A model generated the notes under the pieces. It had not been told where the DNA came from and ran no database searches. It saw nothing but the letters and a program-made list of their open reading frames with translations. The translations under genes and the position numbers were made by a program. Below are positions 25,976-34,061 of a DNA stretch of 64,000 nt, piece after piece. Source of the DNA: JAVBMP01 sp031552195 (lineage in GTDB: Bacteria; Desulfobacterota; Desulfovibrionia; Desulfovibrionales; Desulfovibrionaceae); assembly GCA_031552195.1 (NCBI GenBank), contig JAVBMT010000010.1, forward strand, positions 62,001-126,000. The letters run 5' to 3'. Within the stretch, counting starts at the first letter, position 1; every line of letters begins with the position of its first letter.

Positions 25976-27691
25976 ATAGGCAAGGTTCATGGAGATACTC
26001 AAGGCCTGAAAGCCAGCCAGGCCAAAGCGCTGGAGCGCCTTGCCCAGCGGCGTTACCCGAATGTCGGCGGCTACAGCCCGGAACAGGCGCACGAACTGGC
26101 CGCGCTTTCGCGTTCCCTCGGGCGTCAGGTCGGGCTTTTGCTCGACCGTTCCGGCCGCCCGGAGATGGTGCTGCTGGGCAGCCCGACGGGCATTCTCATT
26201 CCGGAACTGCCCAGGGCCCGTGAAGGGGCCGGGCGTTTGCGCGGGCTGCGCCTTTTGCACACCCACCTCACGCCGGATCCTCTTACGCATGAAGACCTTA
26301 TGGACTTGCTCTTCCTGCGCCTGGACAGCATTGCGGCACTTACCGTCAGCCCATGGGGCGAGCCGCTTCAATTTCAGCAGGCGCATCTGCTTCCGGCAAA
26401 CCCGGCCAACGAACCCTACCTCGTTCACGCGCAGCAGCCCTGGGACAAGGTGGATACGGATTTCGCGGCCCAGGCCGCCGCGCTGGAAGAAGAACTTGCC
26501 CGCTCGTTCCACGGCCTTAAGGAGGCGGAGGGCGGGCCGGAGCGCCGCGCCATTCTGGTCAGCGTGTCCACAAAATCTAAAACGGAACAGGAGTCCGGGC
26601 TGGCCGAGCTGAAAGAGCTGGCGGCCACAGCCGGGGTAAGTGTGGCCGGGGTCATGCGGCAGCGGGTGCGGTCGCTTGATCCGGGCAATATCCTGGGCAA
26701 AGGGAAACTGGCCGAACTGGAGGTTCTGGCCTTGCAGGGGCAGGCCGGGCTGATTATTTTCGACTGCGAGCTCACTCCGGCCCAACAGCGCAAGCTGGCG
26801 GACGAAACGGAGCGCAAGGTGCTTGACCGCACCCAGCTTATTCTCGACATTTTCGCCCTTCGCGCGCTAAGCCGGGCAGGCAAGCTTCAGGTTGAGCTGG
26901 CCCAGCTGGAATACATGCTGCCGCGCCTGGTAGGCAGAAACCGCGCGCTTGACAGGCTGGCCGGGGGCATAGGCGGGCGCGGCCCCGGTGAAACCAAGCT
27001 GGAGACAGACCGCCGCCGGGTGCGCGAGCGCATAACCCGCCTGAAAAACGAACTGAAAAACCTGATGCGCCAACGCTCTTACGCCCGAAACCGCCGGTCC
27101 AAGGCCGAACTGCCGGTCGTTTCGCTTGTGGGTTACACCAACGCGGGAAAATCCACCCTGCTTAACGCCCTGACCAATGCCGACGTTCTGACGGAGAATA
27201 AGCTTTTCGCCACCCTTGACCCGACTTCGCGGCGTTTGCGCTTTCCTTTTGAGCGTGAGCTGGTGATTACTGATACCGTCGGCTTTATCCGCAGCCTGCC
27301 GGACGAGCTTAAAGAAGCCTTCCGGGCAACCCTGGAAGAACTTGAAGAGGCCGACCTGCTTTTGCATGTCGCGGATGCGGCCAACCCGGAGCTGGAAATG
27401 CAGATAAAGGCCGTGCAGGGCATTCTGGAAGGGCTGGGCCTGCATGATAAGCCGCAGTTGCTGGTTTTGAACAAAATTGACCTTTTGCCGGGAAAAGAGG
27501 CGGAAGAAGTTCCAGATGATGTTTCCGGGCGGGAAAATAGTTTAAGTTTCTTGCAAACGGAATATCCTGAGGCTATATTGGTTTCCGCTCTCAGCCGTCA
27601 GGGCTTGCCCGAATTAAGTGTGGAAATCGCCCGCCGGGTGGACTGGAATATCAGGCGCGCTCCCGCTGACTCTCTTGAACTTTCGCAATAG
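25976..27691 (+). CDS. hflX: GTPase HflX, apparent ATA start
   Basis: Ribosome-associated GTPase that rescues or splits stalled ribosomes; 571 residues. The N-terminal domain begins GKVHGDTQGLKASQAKALERL, then GNILGKGKLAEL and GRGPGETKLE, then the G domain: G1 GYTNAGKST, G3 DTVGFIRSLP, G4 NKID, G5 SALS. The conserved N-terminus has no ATG, GTG or TTG in frame; a stop lies at 25955-25957. ATA at 25976 stands 5 bases after GGGGGGAGG, so it is the likely start. The first conventional in-frame codon, TTG 26138, would delete 54 conserved residues. Confidence 0.93.
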   Translation: MGKVHGDTQGLKASQAKALERLAQRRYPNVGGYSPEQAHELAALSRSLGRQVGLLLDRSGRPEMVLLGSPTGILIPELPRAREGAGRLRGLRLLHTHLTPDPLTHEDLMDLLFLRLDSIAALTVSPWGEPLQFQQAHLLPANPANEPYLVHAQQPWDKVDTDFAAQAAALEEELARSFHGLKEAEGGPERRAILVSVSTKSKTEQESGLAELKELAATAGVSVAGVMRQRVRSLDPGNILGKGKLAELEVLALQGQAGLIIFDCELTPAQQRKLADETERKVLDRTQLILDIFALRALSRAGKLQVELAQLEYMLPRLVGRNRALDRLAGGIGGRGPGETKLETDRRRVRERITRLKNELKNLMRQRSYARNRRSKAELPVVSLVGYTNAGKSTLLNALTNADVLTENKLFATLDPTSRRLRFPFERELVITDTVGFIRSLPDELKEAFRATLEELEEADLLLHVADAANPELEMQIKAVQGILEGLGLHDKPQLLVLNKIDLLPGKEAEEVPDDVSGRENSLSFLQTEYPEAILVSALSRQGLPELSVEIARRVDWNIRRAPADSLELSQ

Positions 27692-27731
27692 GCGTTTTAT
27701 ATATTTTAACAGTTAACCTCCCGGTAAAAAA

Positions 27732-29342
27732 ATGAAAGTCACCTTTTTAGGCGCCGCTCACACCGTTACAGGCTCCTGCTACATGCTTGAGGCGAACAAT
27801 GCGCGTTTCATCGTGGATTGCGGAATGCACCAGGGCAACGCGGAAATAGAAAAACGCAACCTTACGGCGGATGAAAACCTGAAGCCTGGGGTGGATTTCG
27901 TTCTGCTCACCCACGCCCACATCGACCACAGCGGGCTTTTGCCCCGCCTGGCGAAAGACGGCTTCAAGGGGCCGATTTACTGCACCCTGCCCACGCATGA
28001 CCTGCTTGACATCATGCTGCTCGACAGCGCCCATATCCAGGAAATGGAAGCGGAATGGCTTTCACGCAGGCAAACGCGCAAAGGGGCCAAACCGGTTGAG
28101 CCTTTATACACCCAGGCTGACGCGCTTGAAGCCACGAAATTGCTGCGCGACGTTAAATACGGTGAAAGTTTCGCCCCGGCTTCCGGCATAAAGGTCACCT
28201 ACCGCGACGCCGGGCATATTCTCGGCTCCGCGTTCCTGGAAATTGAAGTGACCGAACCGGAAGGAACCACAAGGCTGCTCTTCTCCGGCGACCTGGGGCG
28301 CAGGCAGGCTTTGATAGTCAACGATCCAGACATTCCGGAAATGAAGGTGGACTACCTTTTTACGGAAAGCACCTATGGCGACCGCGACCACAGAACCGTC
28401 GGCGACAGCCGCACGGAACTTTACGAGGCGATCAGCCGCAGCCACGGCCTTGGCGGAAAGGTAATCATTCCGGCCTTCGCCGTGGAGCGCACGCAAGAGA
28501 TAATCTACACCCTGTACCTGCTTGGGCAGGAAGGCAAATTGCCGCCTGATATGCCGATTTTCGTGGACAGCCCCATGGCCGTTGCGGCTACCGAGGTTTT
28601 CCGCAAACACCCGGAATATTACGACGAAGAACTGGCGGCGATTGCCAAGGCCGGCGGCGACCCCTTCAGCCTGCCAAACCTGCGCTATACGCGCAGCCTT
28701 GAAGACAGCCGCGCCATCAACAGCCAGTCCGGCCCGGCCATCATAATTTCCGCCAGCGGCATGTGCAATGCCGGGCGCATCAAGCACCACCTGCGCCATA
28801 ACATCTGGAAAAGCTCCACCAGCATCGTTTTCGTGGGGTATCAGGGTGTGGGCACCCCAGGCCGCAAGATAGTAGACGGCGCTAAAAACATACGCCTTCT
28901 GGGCGAAGACCTGGCCGTTGCGGCGAAAATTTACACCATAGGCGGTTTTTCCGCCCACGCCGGGCAGAGCCAGATTCTGGAATGGATAGGGCGGTTCGCC
29001 CACCCCGCAATGAAGGTATTTCTGGTGCATGGCGAGCAAAAGGCGCTTGACGCGATGCGCAAACTGCTCAAGGAACGCTTCGGGCTGGAGGCGGATACCC
29101 CCAACTATCTGGAAGAAGTGACCCTGGCCCCGGGCAAGGACGTTATCACCCAGTTTGACATTCAGCGTTCCCAGCCGCGCGTTAACTGGAACTTTCTGTT
29201 CTCTGACACCAAAACCAGGTTTGAGCAGCTTCAGGACAAGCTGAACCATATCGATTCTCTGCCCTGGGAAGAGCAGGTCGAACTGCGCGACCTGCTGCAT
29301 GAGGTCAACAGCGATCTGCTGCGTATTCTGACAAGAATATGA
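27732..29342 (+). CDS. MBL-fold RNA-processing type metallohydrolase (RMMBL)
   Basis: 536 residues. The metallo-beta-lactamase motif is HTHIDHSG, with later ligands in DAGHILGS and SGDLGR. A beta-CASP insert (ESTYGDRDH, PAFAVERTQE) and the RMMBL part (GFSAHAGQSQIL, VHGE) follow. This architecture belongs to exoribonuclease-like proteins such as the YSH1/CPSF73 type; the true bacterial substrate is uncertain. The C-terminal 90 residues form a helical tail. The ribosome site before ATG 27732 is weak. Confidence 0.9.
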   Translation: MKVTFLGAAHTVTGSCYMLEANNARFIVDCGMHQGNAEIEKRNLTADENLKPGVDFVLLTHAHIDHSGLLPRLAKDGFKGPIYCTLPTHDLLDIMLLDSAHIQEMEAEWLSRRQTRKGAKPVEPLYTQADALEATKLLRDVKYGESFAPASGIKVTYRDAGHILGSAFLEIEVTEPEGTTRLLFSGDLGRRQALIVNDPDIPEMKVDYLFTESTYGDRDHRTVGDSRTELYEAISRSHGLGGKVIIPAFAVERTQEIIYTLYLLGQEGKLPPDMPIFVDSPMAVAATEVFRKHPEYYDEELAAIAKAGGDPFSLPNLRYTRSLEDSRAINSQSGPAIIISASGMCNAGRIKHHLRHNIWKSSTSIVFVGYQGVGTPGRKIVDGAKNIRLLGEDLAVAAKIYTIGGFSAHAGQSQILEWIGRFAHPAMKVFLVHGEQKALDAMRKLLKERFGLEADTPNYLEEVTLAPGKDVITQFDIQRSQPRVNWNFLFSDTKTRFEQLQDKLNHIDSLPWEEQVELRDLLHEVNSDLLRILTRI

Positions 29343-29379
29343 ATAAATTAACTTTCAGTCTGAAAAACGGGCGGAGTTC

Positions 29380-29946
29380 ATGAAAATTATTTCCGGCGGC
29401 TGGCGCGGCCGCCAACTGCGTACGACAACCGGGCCGGGTTACCGCCCGGCCATGGGAAAAGTGCGCGGGGCGCTGTTTTCCATGCTGGAGGCCAGGGGCG
29501 TGCTGTGGGAAGAGACCCGGGTGCTCGACCTCTTCGCCGGAAGCGGCAGCCTTGGTTTTGAGGCGTTGAGCCGGGGCGCCAGGGAAGCCTGCTTTGTGGA
29601 ATCTTCACCCCAGGCGGCGGCGCTGATACGCAAAAACGCGGAATTGCTCGGGGCCGCGCCTGAACGCTTCCGGGTGCTGGCCGAAGATGCAGGCAAAGCC
29701 TTGCGCGGCAGCCCGCTCGCGCCTTACGACATCGTTTTCATTGACCCGCCTTACGGTAAAAATCTGCTCGCCTCCACGGTGAAAGCCTTGCTGAAGAACG
29801 GCTGGCTGGCCCCAGGCGGAATCTTGAACGCCGAGGTAGAGGGCGGCCTGAAATACGACCCGCGGGAGGAGGCGGAGGAACTTTCCCTGCTGGCGGACCG
29901 TTCCTATGGGCAAACGAGGGTTATTTTATGGACCAGGGCAATATGA
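29380..29946 (+). CDS. rsmD: 16S rRNA (guanine(966)-N(2))-methyltransferase RsmD
   Basis: 188 residues. The SAM site is LDLFAGSGSLGFEALSRGA, and the catalytic motif is FIDPPYGK. The N-terminal GGWRGR and RPAMGKVRGALFSML are typical. GGAG lies before ATG 29380. Its stop overlaps the coaD start (ATGA), the widespread rsmD-coaD pair. Confidence 0.96.
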   Translation: MKIISGGWRGRQLRTTTGPGYRPAMGKVRGALFSMLEARGVLWEETRVLDLFAGSGSLGFEALSRGAREACFVESSPQAAALIRKNAELLGAAPERFRVLAEDAGKALRGSPLAPYDIVFIDPPYGKNLLASTVKALLKNGWLAPGGILNAEVEGGLKYDPREEAEELSLLADRSYGQTRVILWTRAI

Positions 29947-30494
29947 AAACGGCTATATATCCGGGAACGTTCGATCCGCTGACTAACGGCCACGTGAGCA
30001 TAATCAAGCGCGGCAGCAAGCTGTTCGATCACCTGATCGTGGCCGTGGCGGAAGATTCGCATAAAAAACCGCTTTTCACTCTGGAAGAGCGGGTTGACCT
30101 GGCCCGCCGGACTTTTTCCGGGCAGGCGAATATAACTGTGGAGCCGTTCTCCGGGCTGCTGGTCGATTATGTGGAACAGCGCGGCTGCAATATCATTTTA
30201 CGTGGGTTGCGCGCGGTTTCGGATTTTGAATATGAATTTCAGCTGGCCTTGATGAACCGCAAGCTGAAACGCCAGATTCAGACCGTTTTCCTTATGACCG
30301 ACTACCAATGGCTGTATATCAGCTCCACCATAGTAAAGGCGGCGGCGCAACTGAACGGCGACGTGCGCGAACTTGTTCCGCCGGCGGTATATCTGGCCTT
30401 GCGCGCGAAATATGGTTATCCGCCTGAAAAAGACGGCAAAGGTGAAGCCTACCCGCACTACTGCGAAGAAACGGACGAAGCGCTGTTCGACTGA
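29943..30494 (+). CDS. coaD: Phosphopantetheine adenylyltransferase
   Basis: Makes dephospho-CoA from phosphopantetheine and ATP. Motifs are YPGTFDPLTNGH, LRGLRAVSDFEYE and the ISST segment (YISSTIVK). 183 residues, with about 15 more at the C-terminus than usual. ATG 29943 gives the family N-terminus MKTAIYPG and overlaps rsmD by 4; ATG 29928 with GAGGG upstream is an alternative adding five residues. A dispersed palindromic repeat begins at the base after its stop. Confidence 0.96.
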   Translation: MKTAIYPGTFDPLTNGHVSIIKRGSKLFDHLIVAVAEDSHKKPLFTLEERVDLARRTFSGQANITVEPFSGLLVDYVEQRGCNIILRGLRAVSDFEYEFQLALMNRKLKRQIQTVFLMTDYQWLYISSTIVKAAAQLNGDVRELVPPAVYLALRAKYGYPPEKDGKGEAYPHYCEETDEALFD

Positions 30495-30550
30495 GGGCGT
30501 TTTAACTTTGAAAAAGCTTAAATGCCCTGGCGATAGCGTTAGCGTACGCC
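30495..30550 (+). repeat. Composite palindromic repeat, copy A
   Basis: Arms 30495-30509 and 30513-30527 form an imperfect 15-bp palindrome (GGGCGTTTTAACTTT paired with AAAGCTTAAATGCCC), followed by a flank containing TAGCGTACGCCC. The same palindrome plus flank recurs in inverse orientation at 32455-32536, and shorter relatives at 32780-32831 and 43255-43316. It starts right after the coaD stop, as REP-like or terminator elements do. Confidence 0.7.
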
Positions 30551-30685
30551 CACTCATGGAAAATAACGGCTTACCTGCCTGTGTGGACCAAACGCTACAA
30601 TTTTCAGCGTCCTCACAGCGCTCTTGGCAGAAAACCTCCGGCTTCTCGATTACCCGGAGGGTGAACAACATGTTGACACTCCACA
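30548..30685 (+). pseudogene. IS481/IS3-type transposase remnant (C-terminal end only)
   Basis: One frame reads WTKRYNFQRPHSALGRKPP ASRLPGG before a stop at 30662-30664. YNFQRPHSALG is the well-known C-terminal signature of DDE integrase-like transposases of the IS481/IS3 group. About 39 codons remain; the catalytic DDE core is gone. After the stop, GTGAACAACATGTTGACAC and CCACA (to 30685) look like the right terminal inverted repeat. The left end is missing, so this is a decayed element. Confidence 0.75.
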
Positions 30686-31490
30686 TCTAGAAGCTGTCTT
30701 TTCAATAGATCTTTGTCCAAATACCGCGCCAACCGTCCCTTTTTTCTCTCGTCGCGTTCCGTGTTTTTCAAACTTGAATCCGCTCCATCCTCCTTTTCCC
30801 TCAGGCGCAGTTTCTGAATGAGCGCCCCGGCCCAGTTCCCGCAGGCGGCTTTTCCGCTCCGCCCGAATACGGCCAATATTATCCTTCGAGGAAATGTCCT
30901 GCATTTGTCTTCGCCGTAAAATCTCTTATCGGAAACGATCTTTGACGTTTTATAGGTTTATCACACTGTTTTTACAAAACAGCGGCTGTTTTATCATATA
31001 TGAAAGTTCGCCATGCGCCGTATGGCAAACCGATATTTTCAACTTCTATTCCGCCTGTTCCTTTTTATCTGCTCCTGGCGTCACAAATTTTTTCATAAGA
31101 ACAAGGTCCGTTTTGTCGTTCTTAAGACAGGCATTGCGGGCGGAGGGCTTTATGCCGATCCAGCCGCCAAAGTGGAATATGTACGGCTGTATAATATTCT
31201 TTTTGTTATATTTTAGTTAATACGAGTGGTTAGGACGCAGTTTTTTTATTATATTTAATAATCTATTTTTAATATAGCAGATCTTGTTCTTGACATTGGT
31301 ATCTTTTAAGATATAATGCTTCTAGTGAAGTTTGCATAAAAAGAATATATTTGGAGGGCAAAAAAATATAAAGAGAATTAACTACTGCGTCATGTTTATG
31401 CCTTATTCCGGTTTTAAACTATTATAACTGTAATTGACGTTATCATGTTAGGCGATTGAATAGAGTGTAAAATAGCTAGAAGGAGAATTT
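30686..31490. other. AT-rich non-coding stretch of the accessory island
   Basis: About 800 bases, clearly more AT-rich than the surroundings from 30900 on, with no convincing gene. A possible decayed leftward gene (30620-30904, broken between two frames) is not well supported. A consensus-like promoter at 31290-31317 lies within it. Confidence 0.5.
31290..31317 (+). promoter_or_regulatory. Consensus sigma-70 type promoter
   Basis: TTGACA at 31290-31295 and TATAAT at 31312-31317 match both hexamers exactly with a 16-base spacer. It points rightward to the small gene at 31491, about 170 bases on. The leader in between contains GGAGGG at 31353-31358 without an ATG after it. Confidence 0.7.
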
Positions 31491-31742
31491 ATGAACCTTT
31501 CAGAGTTTGAGCGGGCCGGGCGTCTTCTGGCGGACTTGCAGTGGGTGCGCAATGACAGCAATTTTTCCGTCAACTGCAATGTATTCGGCATGCGGGGCAG
31601 TGAAAAGCGTTGCCAGTGCTGGGAAAATGCTAAAAGAGACCTTGACGGGGCCATAAGCGCGATGCTCAGGAAAGAGCGTGAGCGCTATCAGGCCGCCATT
31701 ATCGCGGAGTTGAGCACCATTGGAGTTGAAGGACAGCTTTGA
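31491..31742 (+). CDS. Small hypothetical protein in accessory island
   Basis: 83 residues, not recognised. It is a mixed, mostly helical sequence with two cysteines in RCQCWENA and a basic segment KERERYQAAI. Support comes from the AGAAGGAGA ribosome site before ATG 31491 and the strong promoter upstream. It may be phage- or island-derived given the neighbouring DUF2635-like gene; no function is proposed. Confidence 0.6.
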   Translation: MNLSEFERAGRLLADLQWVRNDSNFSVNCNVFGMRGSEKRCQCWENAKRDLDGAISAMLRKERERYQAAIIAELSTIGVEGQL

Positions 31743-31961
31743 CGCCAGCTTTGCCCGGCCTGCCGTGGCGGGTAACCTGGCCCAGCCGGGTATTTCGGCA
31801 GTGTTTTGTCCGTCGGCAAAAGCCTGGGGGTTTGCCGGCAGTTTCGCCGCACTACGTTCGTTTCTTGATTCAAATGCTTCTGTAGCCGCATTCTAGGCGG
31901 CTTCTGCCAATCGTTCACCATTCGTGCCTTTCAGTGTCGCGGTAAGCGATGTCTAAACTGC

Positions 31962-32002
31962 GCTTGCAAGAAATCCGGCTTCCAGCCTGATTTCTTGCAA
32001 GC
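31962..32002. repeat. Long hairpin in accessory island
   Basis: GCTTGCAAGAAATC (31962-31975) pairs exactly with 31989-32002, and after one mismatch GGCT pairs with AGCC around a TCC loop. The 41 bases are almost fully paired. There is no immediate T-run, though AT-rich sequence with six T residues follows about 20 bases on. The role is unknown. Confidence 0.6.
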
Positions 32003-32040
32003 CAGCTTAATTCTTTCATTTTTTTACCCAATTAACACCT

Positions 32041-32358
32041 ATGTGCGAATATTTGATCCTTTATGCCGGGGTGCGTTCGTATGGACCGTCCGTTCCATCT
32101 TTCGCGCAGGGCGCATTTTTTCCCGGTGATGAGCCGGAAGGGCGCTGCTCCATTTCACAGGAACCCTGCCTGAATCAGGATGGTTTGAATCCGGCCGGCT
32201 GCCCGCGTTGCCTTGCGGCTGAAATATGTTGCTCCGCCTGCGGTTCAGGGTTGTTCCGAGATGTTTGGAGTATGGGCAGGTTTTTCTTCTGCCCTGGCTG
32301 TGGCGAATATTTTTCGTTGCCGGATGCCCTTCCGGCCTGCCCCGTCTTTAACCGCTAG
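32041..32358 (+). CDS. Cysteine-rich small hypothetical protein
   Basis: 105 residues with nine cysteines after residue 35, including CPRCLAAEICCSACGSG and FFCPGCGEYF, two probable zinc-ribbon knuckles. No ribosome site is evident before ATG 32041, so the gene itself is uncertain. It could be a small zinc-ribbon protein of the island. No relative was recognised. Confidence 0.45.
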   Translation: MCEYLILYAGVRSYGPSVPSFAQGAFFPGDEPEGRCSISQEPCLNQDGLNPAGCPRCLAAEICCSACGSGLFRDVWSMGRFFFCPGCGEYFSLPDALPACPVFNR

Positions 32359-32454
32359 AGCATTTTAATCTTGAAACCTCTCTGCAAGAACATGTTTTAA
32401 ATACAGAAGCCTATATTTTATCCGGCATGTACAAGCCAAGGCGGCTTGTACTAA

Positions 32455-32536
32455 AGGCACGCCGCGCTGCTCGCTTGCGGGCGTACGCTAGCGCGGCCGC
32501 CAAGGCATTTAAACTTTTTCAAAGTTAAAATGCCCT
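32455..32536 (-). repeat. Composite palindromic repeat, copy B
   Basis: Arms GGCATTTAAACTTT (32504-32517) and AAAGTTAAAATGCC (32521-32534) around TTC, with the flank GGGCGTACGCTAGCGCGG on the left. Read on the minus strand it has the same order as copy A: palindrome, then GGCG, then AGCGTACGCCC. The additional outer flank CGAGCAGCGCGGCGTGCC is not found in copy A. Confidence 0.7.
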
Positions 32537-32560
32537 AACAGCAACCGTAATGGAGGGAAT

Positions 32561-32776
32561 ATGAAGAACAGGCGCAAGGAATACGTCCGGGTGAAGGCTT
32601 CACCCGGCTTGCTGGTGCCCAAAGAGAACGGTGGAACCTACATAGGGCAGGAGGCGGAAGTTGTGCCGTACAATCCGTATTACCGCCGCCTGCTTGCCAT
32701 TGGCGATCTGCTGCTTTGGCCCAGGCCGGTATGCCGCGTAAGGGGCACTTATTACGATTCCAGCCCGGGCCGTTAG
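32561..32776 (+). CDS. Phage DUF2635-like small protein
   Basis: 71 residues resembling the small DUF2635 proteins of Mu-type phages: basic N-terminus, VRVKASPGLLVP, then EVVPYNPYYRRLLAIGDL. In intact phages this gene lies just before the tail-sheath gene; here no other tail gene is present, so it is probably a prophage leftover or a captured gene. GGAGGG before ATG 32561 is a good ribosome site. Palindromic repeats flank it on both sides. Confidence 0.65.
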   Translation: MKNRRKEYVRVKASPGLLVPKENGGTYIGQEAEVVPYNPYYRRLLAIGDLLLWPRPVCRVRGTYYDSSPGR

Positions 32777-32779
32777 GTC

Positions 32780-32831
32780 CGCGGGCGCCACATGCGCGTC
32801 GCCAGGGCATTTTCAAAGTATAAAATGCGCT
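32780..32831 (-). repeat. Composite palindromic repeat, copy C
   Basis: AGGGCATTTT (32804-32813) pairs with AAAATGCGCT (32822-32831), and the flank GGCGACGCGCATG follows when read on the minus strand. This matches the palindrome-plus-flank order of copies A, B and D, with a shortened palindrome. Confidence 0.6.
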
Positions 32832-33660
32832 AGAAGCGAAGCGGGAACAGGTCGCGCAGGCGCACATCTCCCAGCAATTTGTTGCCGCGCACTATGGTCT
32901 GCGGTTTCACAAGCTTTTTGGCCAAGGCGGGAGCCTCGGGCCTTGTTCCGTCGGGCCTGGCGAAAGTGAAAGACTGATCGGCCCTGGCTTCAAAATCCCT
33001 GAGAGCGCTGCCGCAATTGGCTAACTCCATGGGCAGCATCAGGTTTTTAACCATGTCGTAAGCCGTCATGCCCCTGGCGTTTTGCCCGTCATAAGGCGCT
33101 TTCATCAGGCATTGCGGCATTTCTTCACGATATTCCGCCACAAAGCGCGTATCCGGAAGAGGGGTGGCCGTCCAGCGTTTAGCCAGCCATACTTTCGGTG
33201 TGTCGCGGCCGTTCGCCTTCCATAAATCGCTCATCCAGTCTTCAGCCGCCGGAACGAAAAGGAGCTGCGTGGTCCACCTGTAAGGGCCCTGCCCGGAAGC
33301 CCCGCTGGAGATCACATTCATATTATGCTCCACCGGTTCGAATTCCCATCCTGCGTCAAGGCTGGTGATGATGGCGTGAGCGTGTTTTGTTACCGGGCCC
33401 TGCTCCGTGTCGCTGAACACGGCGTAATTCATGACCACGTTGGGGCCCAGCAGCTCATCGGCCTGCAGCATGTCCAAAAGGCGTCCGTAGTTCAACAATT
33501 TAAGCGGGGGGTTGGCTTTTATTTCCACAGGCGGCTGGAGGCTTGAATAAAGCCCGTCGCTTTCCGCTCCGATAAAAGCCGGCGTGCAGGCGAAAAGCGC
33601 GGGAAGAGCGAAGAGCAGGAAAAACGGCTTGAGCAAACCGGAATTTTTTAATTTCGGCAT
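32830..33660 (-). CDS. Predicted lipoprotein, possibly DUF4851 type
   Basis: 276 residues. The N-terminus has KLK, a hydrophobic core and a lipobox-like ALFAC with Cys at about residue 25, so it is probably lipidated and exported. The body has no enzyme motif that I recognise; conserved-looking segments are NYAVFSDTEQGPVTKHAHA and TRFVAEYREEMP. It may belong to the Desulfovibrio-restricted DUF4851 lipoproteins, from memory and not certain. TAAGGAGG before ATG 33660 is strong. Its stop touches a palindromic repeat. Confidence 0.82.
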   Translation of the reverse strand: MPKLKNSGLLKPFFLLFALPALFACTPAFIGAESDGLYSSLQPPVEIKANPPLKLLNYGRLLDMLQADELLGPNVVMNYAVFSDTEQGPVTKHAHAIITSLDAGWEFEPVEHNMNVISSGASGQGPYRWTTQLLFVPAAEDWMSDLWKANGRDTPKVWLAKRWTATPLPDTRFVAEYREEMPQCLMKAPYDGQNARGMTAYDMVKNLMLPMELANCGSALRDFEARADQSFTFARPDGTRPEAPALAKKLVKPQTIVRGNKLLGDVRLRDLFPLRF

Positions 33661-34061
33661 GGTTGCCTCCTTACATACGGCATTTTAACATTAAGACCTT
33701 TTTTTACCGCCTTTTCAAATCGAAACGGGGCGATTCACCGTGTGGGTTCAGGCCCGGCGCGGATAAAGGCAGGCTGCGTTTTCCGCCTGCTTCCCTTCCG
33801 GGCCGGGCGGAATTTTCAAGCTTGATTCGGCATCAAGCGGCTTAACCTGATATTTTATCTTTTAATATCACTTAAAAGATAAAAAGGAAGCAATTTTTCA
33901 TATTCGCCTTGGGTGGAACAGATCCGGCGGGATGAAAGCCAGCCGCATGCTCGCGGCGGGCGGCCTCTTTGAACGCCTGGGCGGCCGGATTCTTGCCGTA
34001 AGCGTGCCCCCGGGCGGAAGCGTGAAAAAAGGCCGGGTTCGCTGAACCCGGCCTTTTAGGT
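33661..34061. other. Intergenic region with AT-rich palindrome
   Basis: 401 bases without a gene. A perfect 13-bp inverted repeat TTTTATCTTTTAA (33853-33865) with 33872-33884 lies in the middle, possibly an operator or a bidirectional terminator. A degenerate piece resembling the island repeat (GGCATTTTAACATTAAGA) is near 33680. The antiporter terminator closes the right end. Confidence 0.5.
34027..34057 (-). terminator. Terminator of the antiporter gene
   Basis: Perfect 14-bp stem AAAAGGCCGGGTTC (34027-34040) with 34044-34057 around a 3-base loop; leftward it runs into six T residues. It lies 5 bases past the stop of the leftward gene. Confidence 0.88.

Noticed and set aside
30620..30904. 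Possible leftward gene split between two frames (QDISSKDNIGRIRAERKSRL then ALIQKLRLREKEDG)
   Set aside because: It looks faintly protein-like, but there is no family match, no ribosome site, and the join needs a frameshift.
31368..31430. 19-codon frame starting at ATA after GGAGGG
   Set aside because: The AUA-start pattern resembles hflX and infC, but nothing in the short peptide supports a gene.
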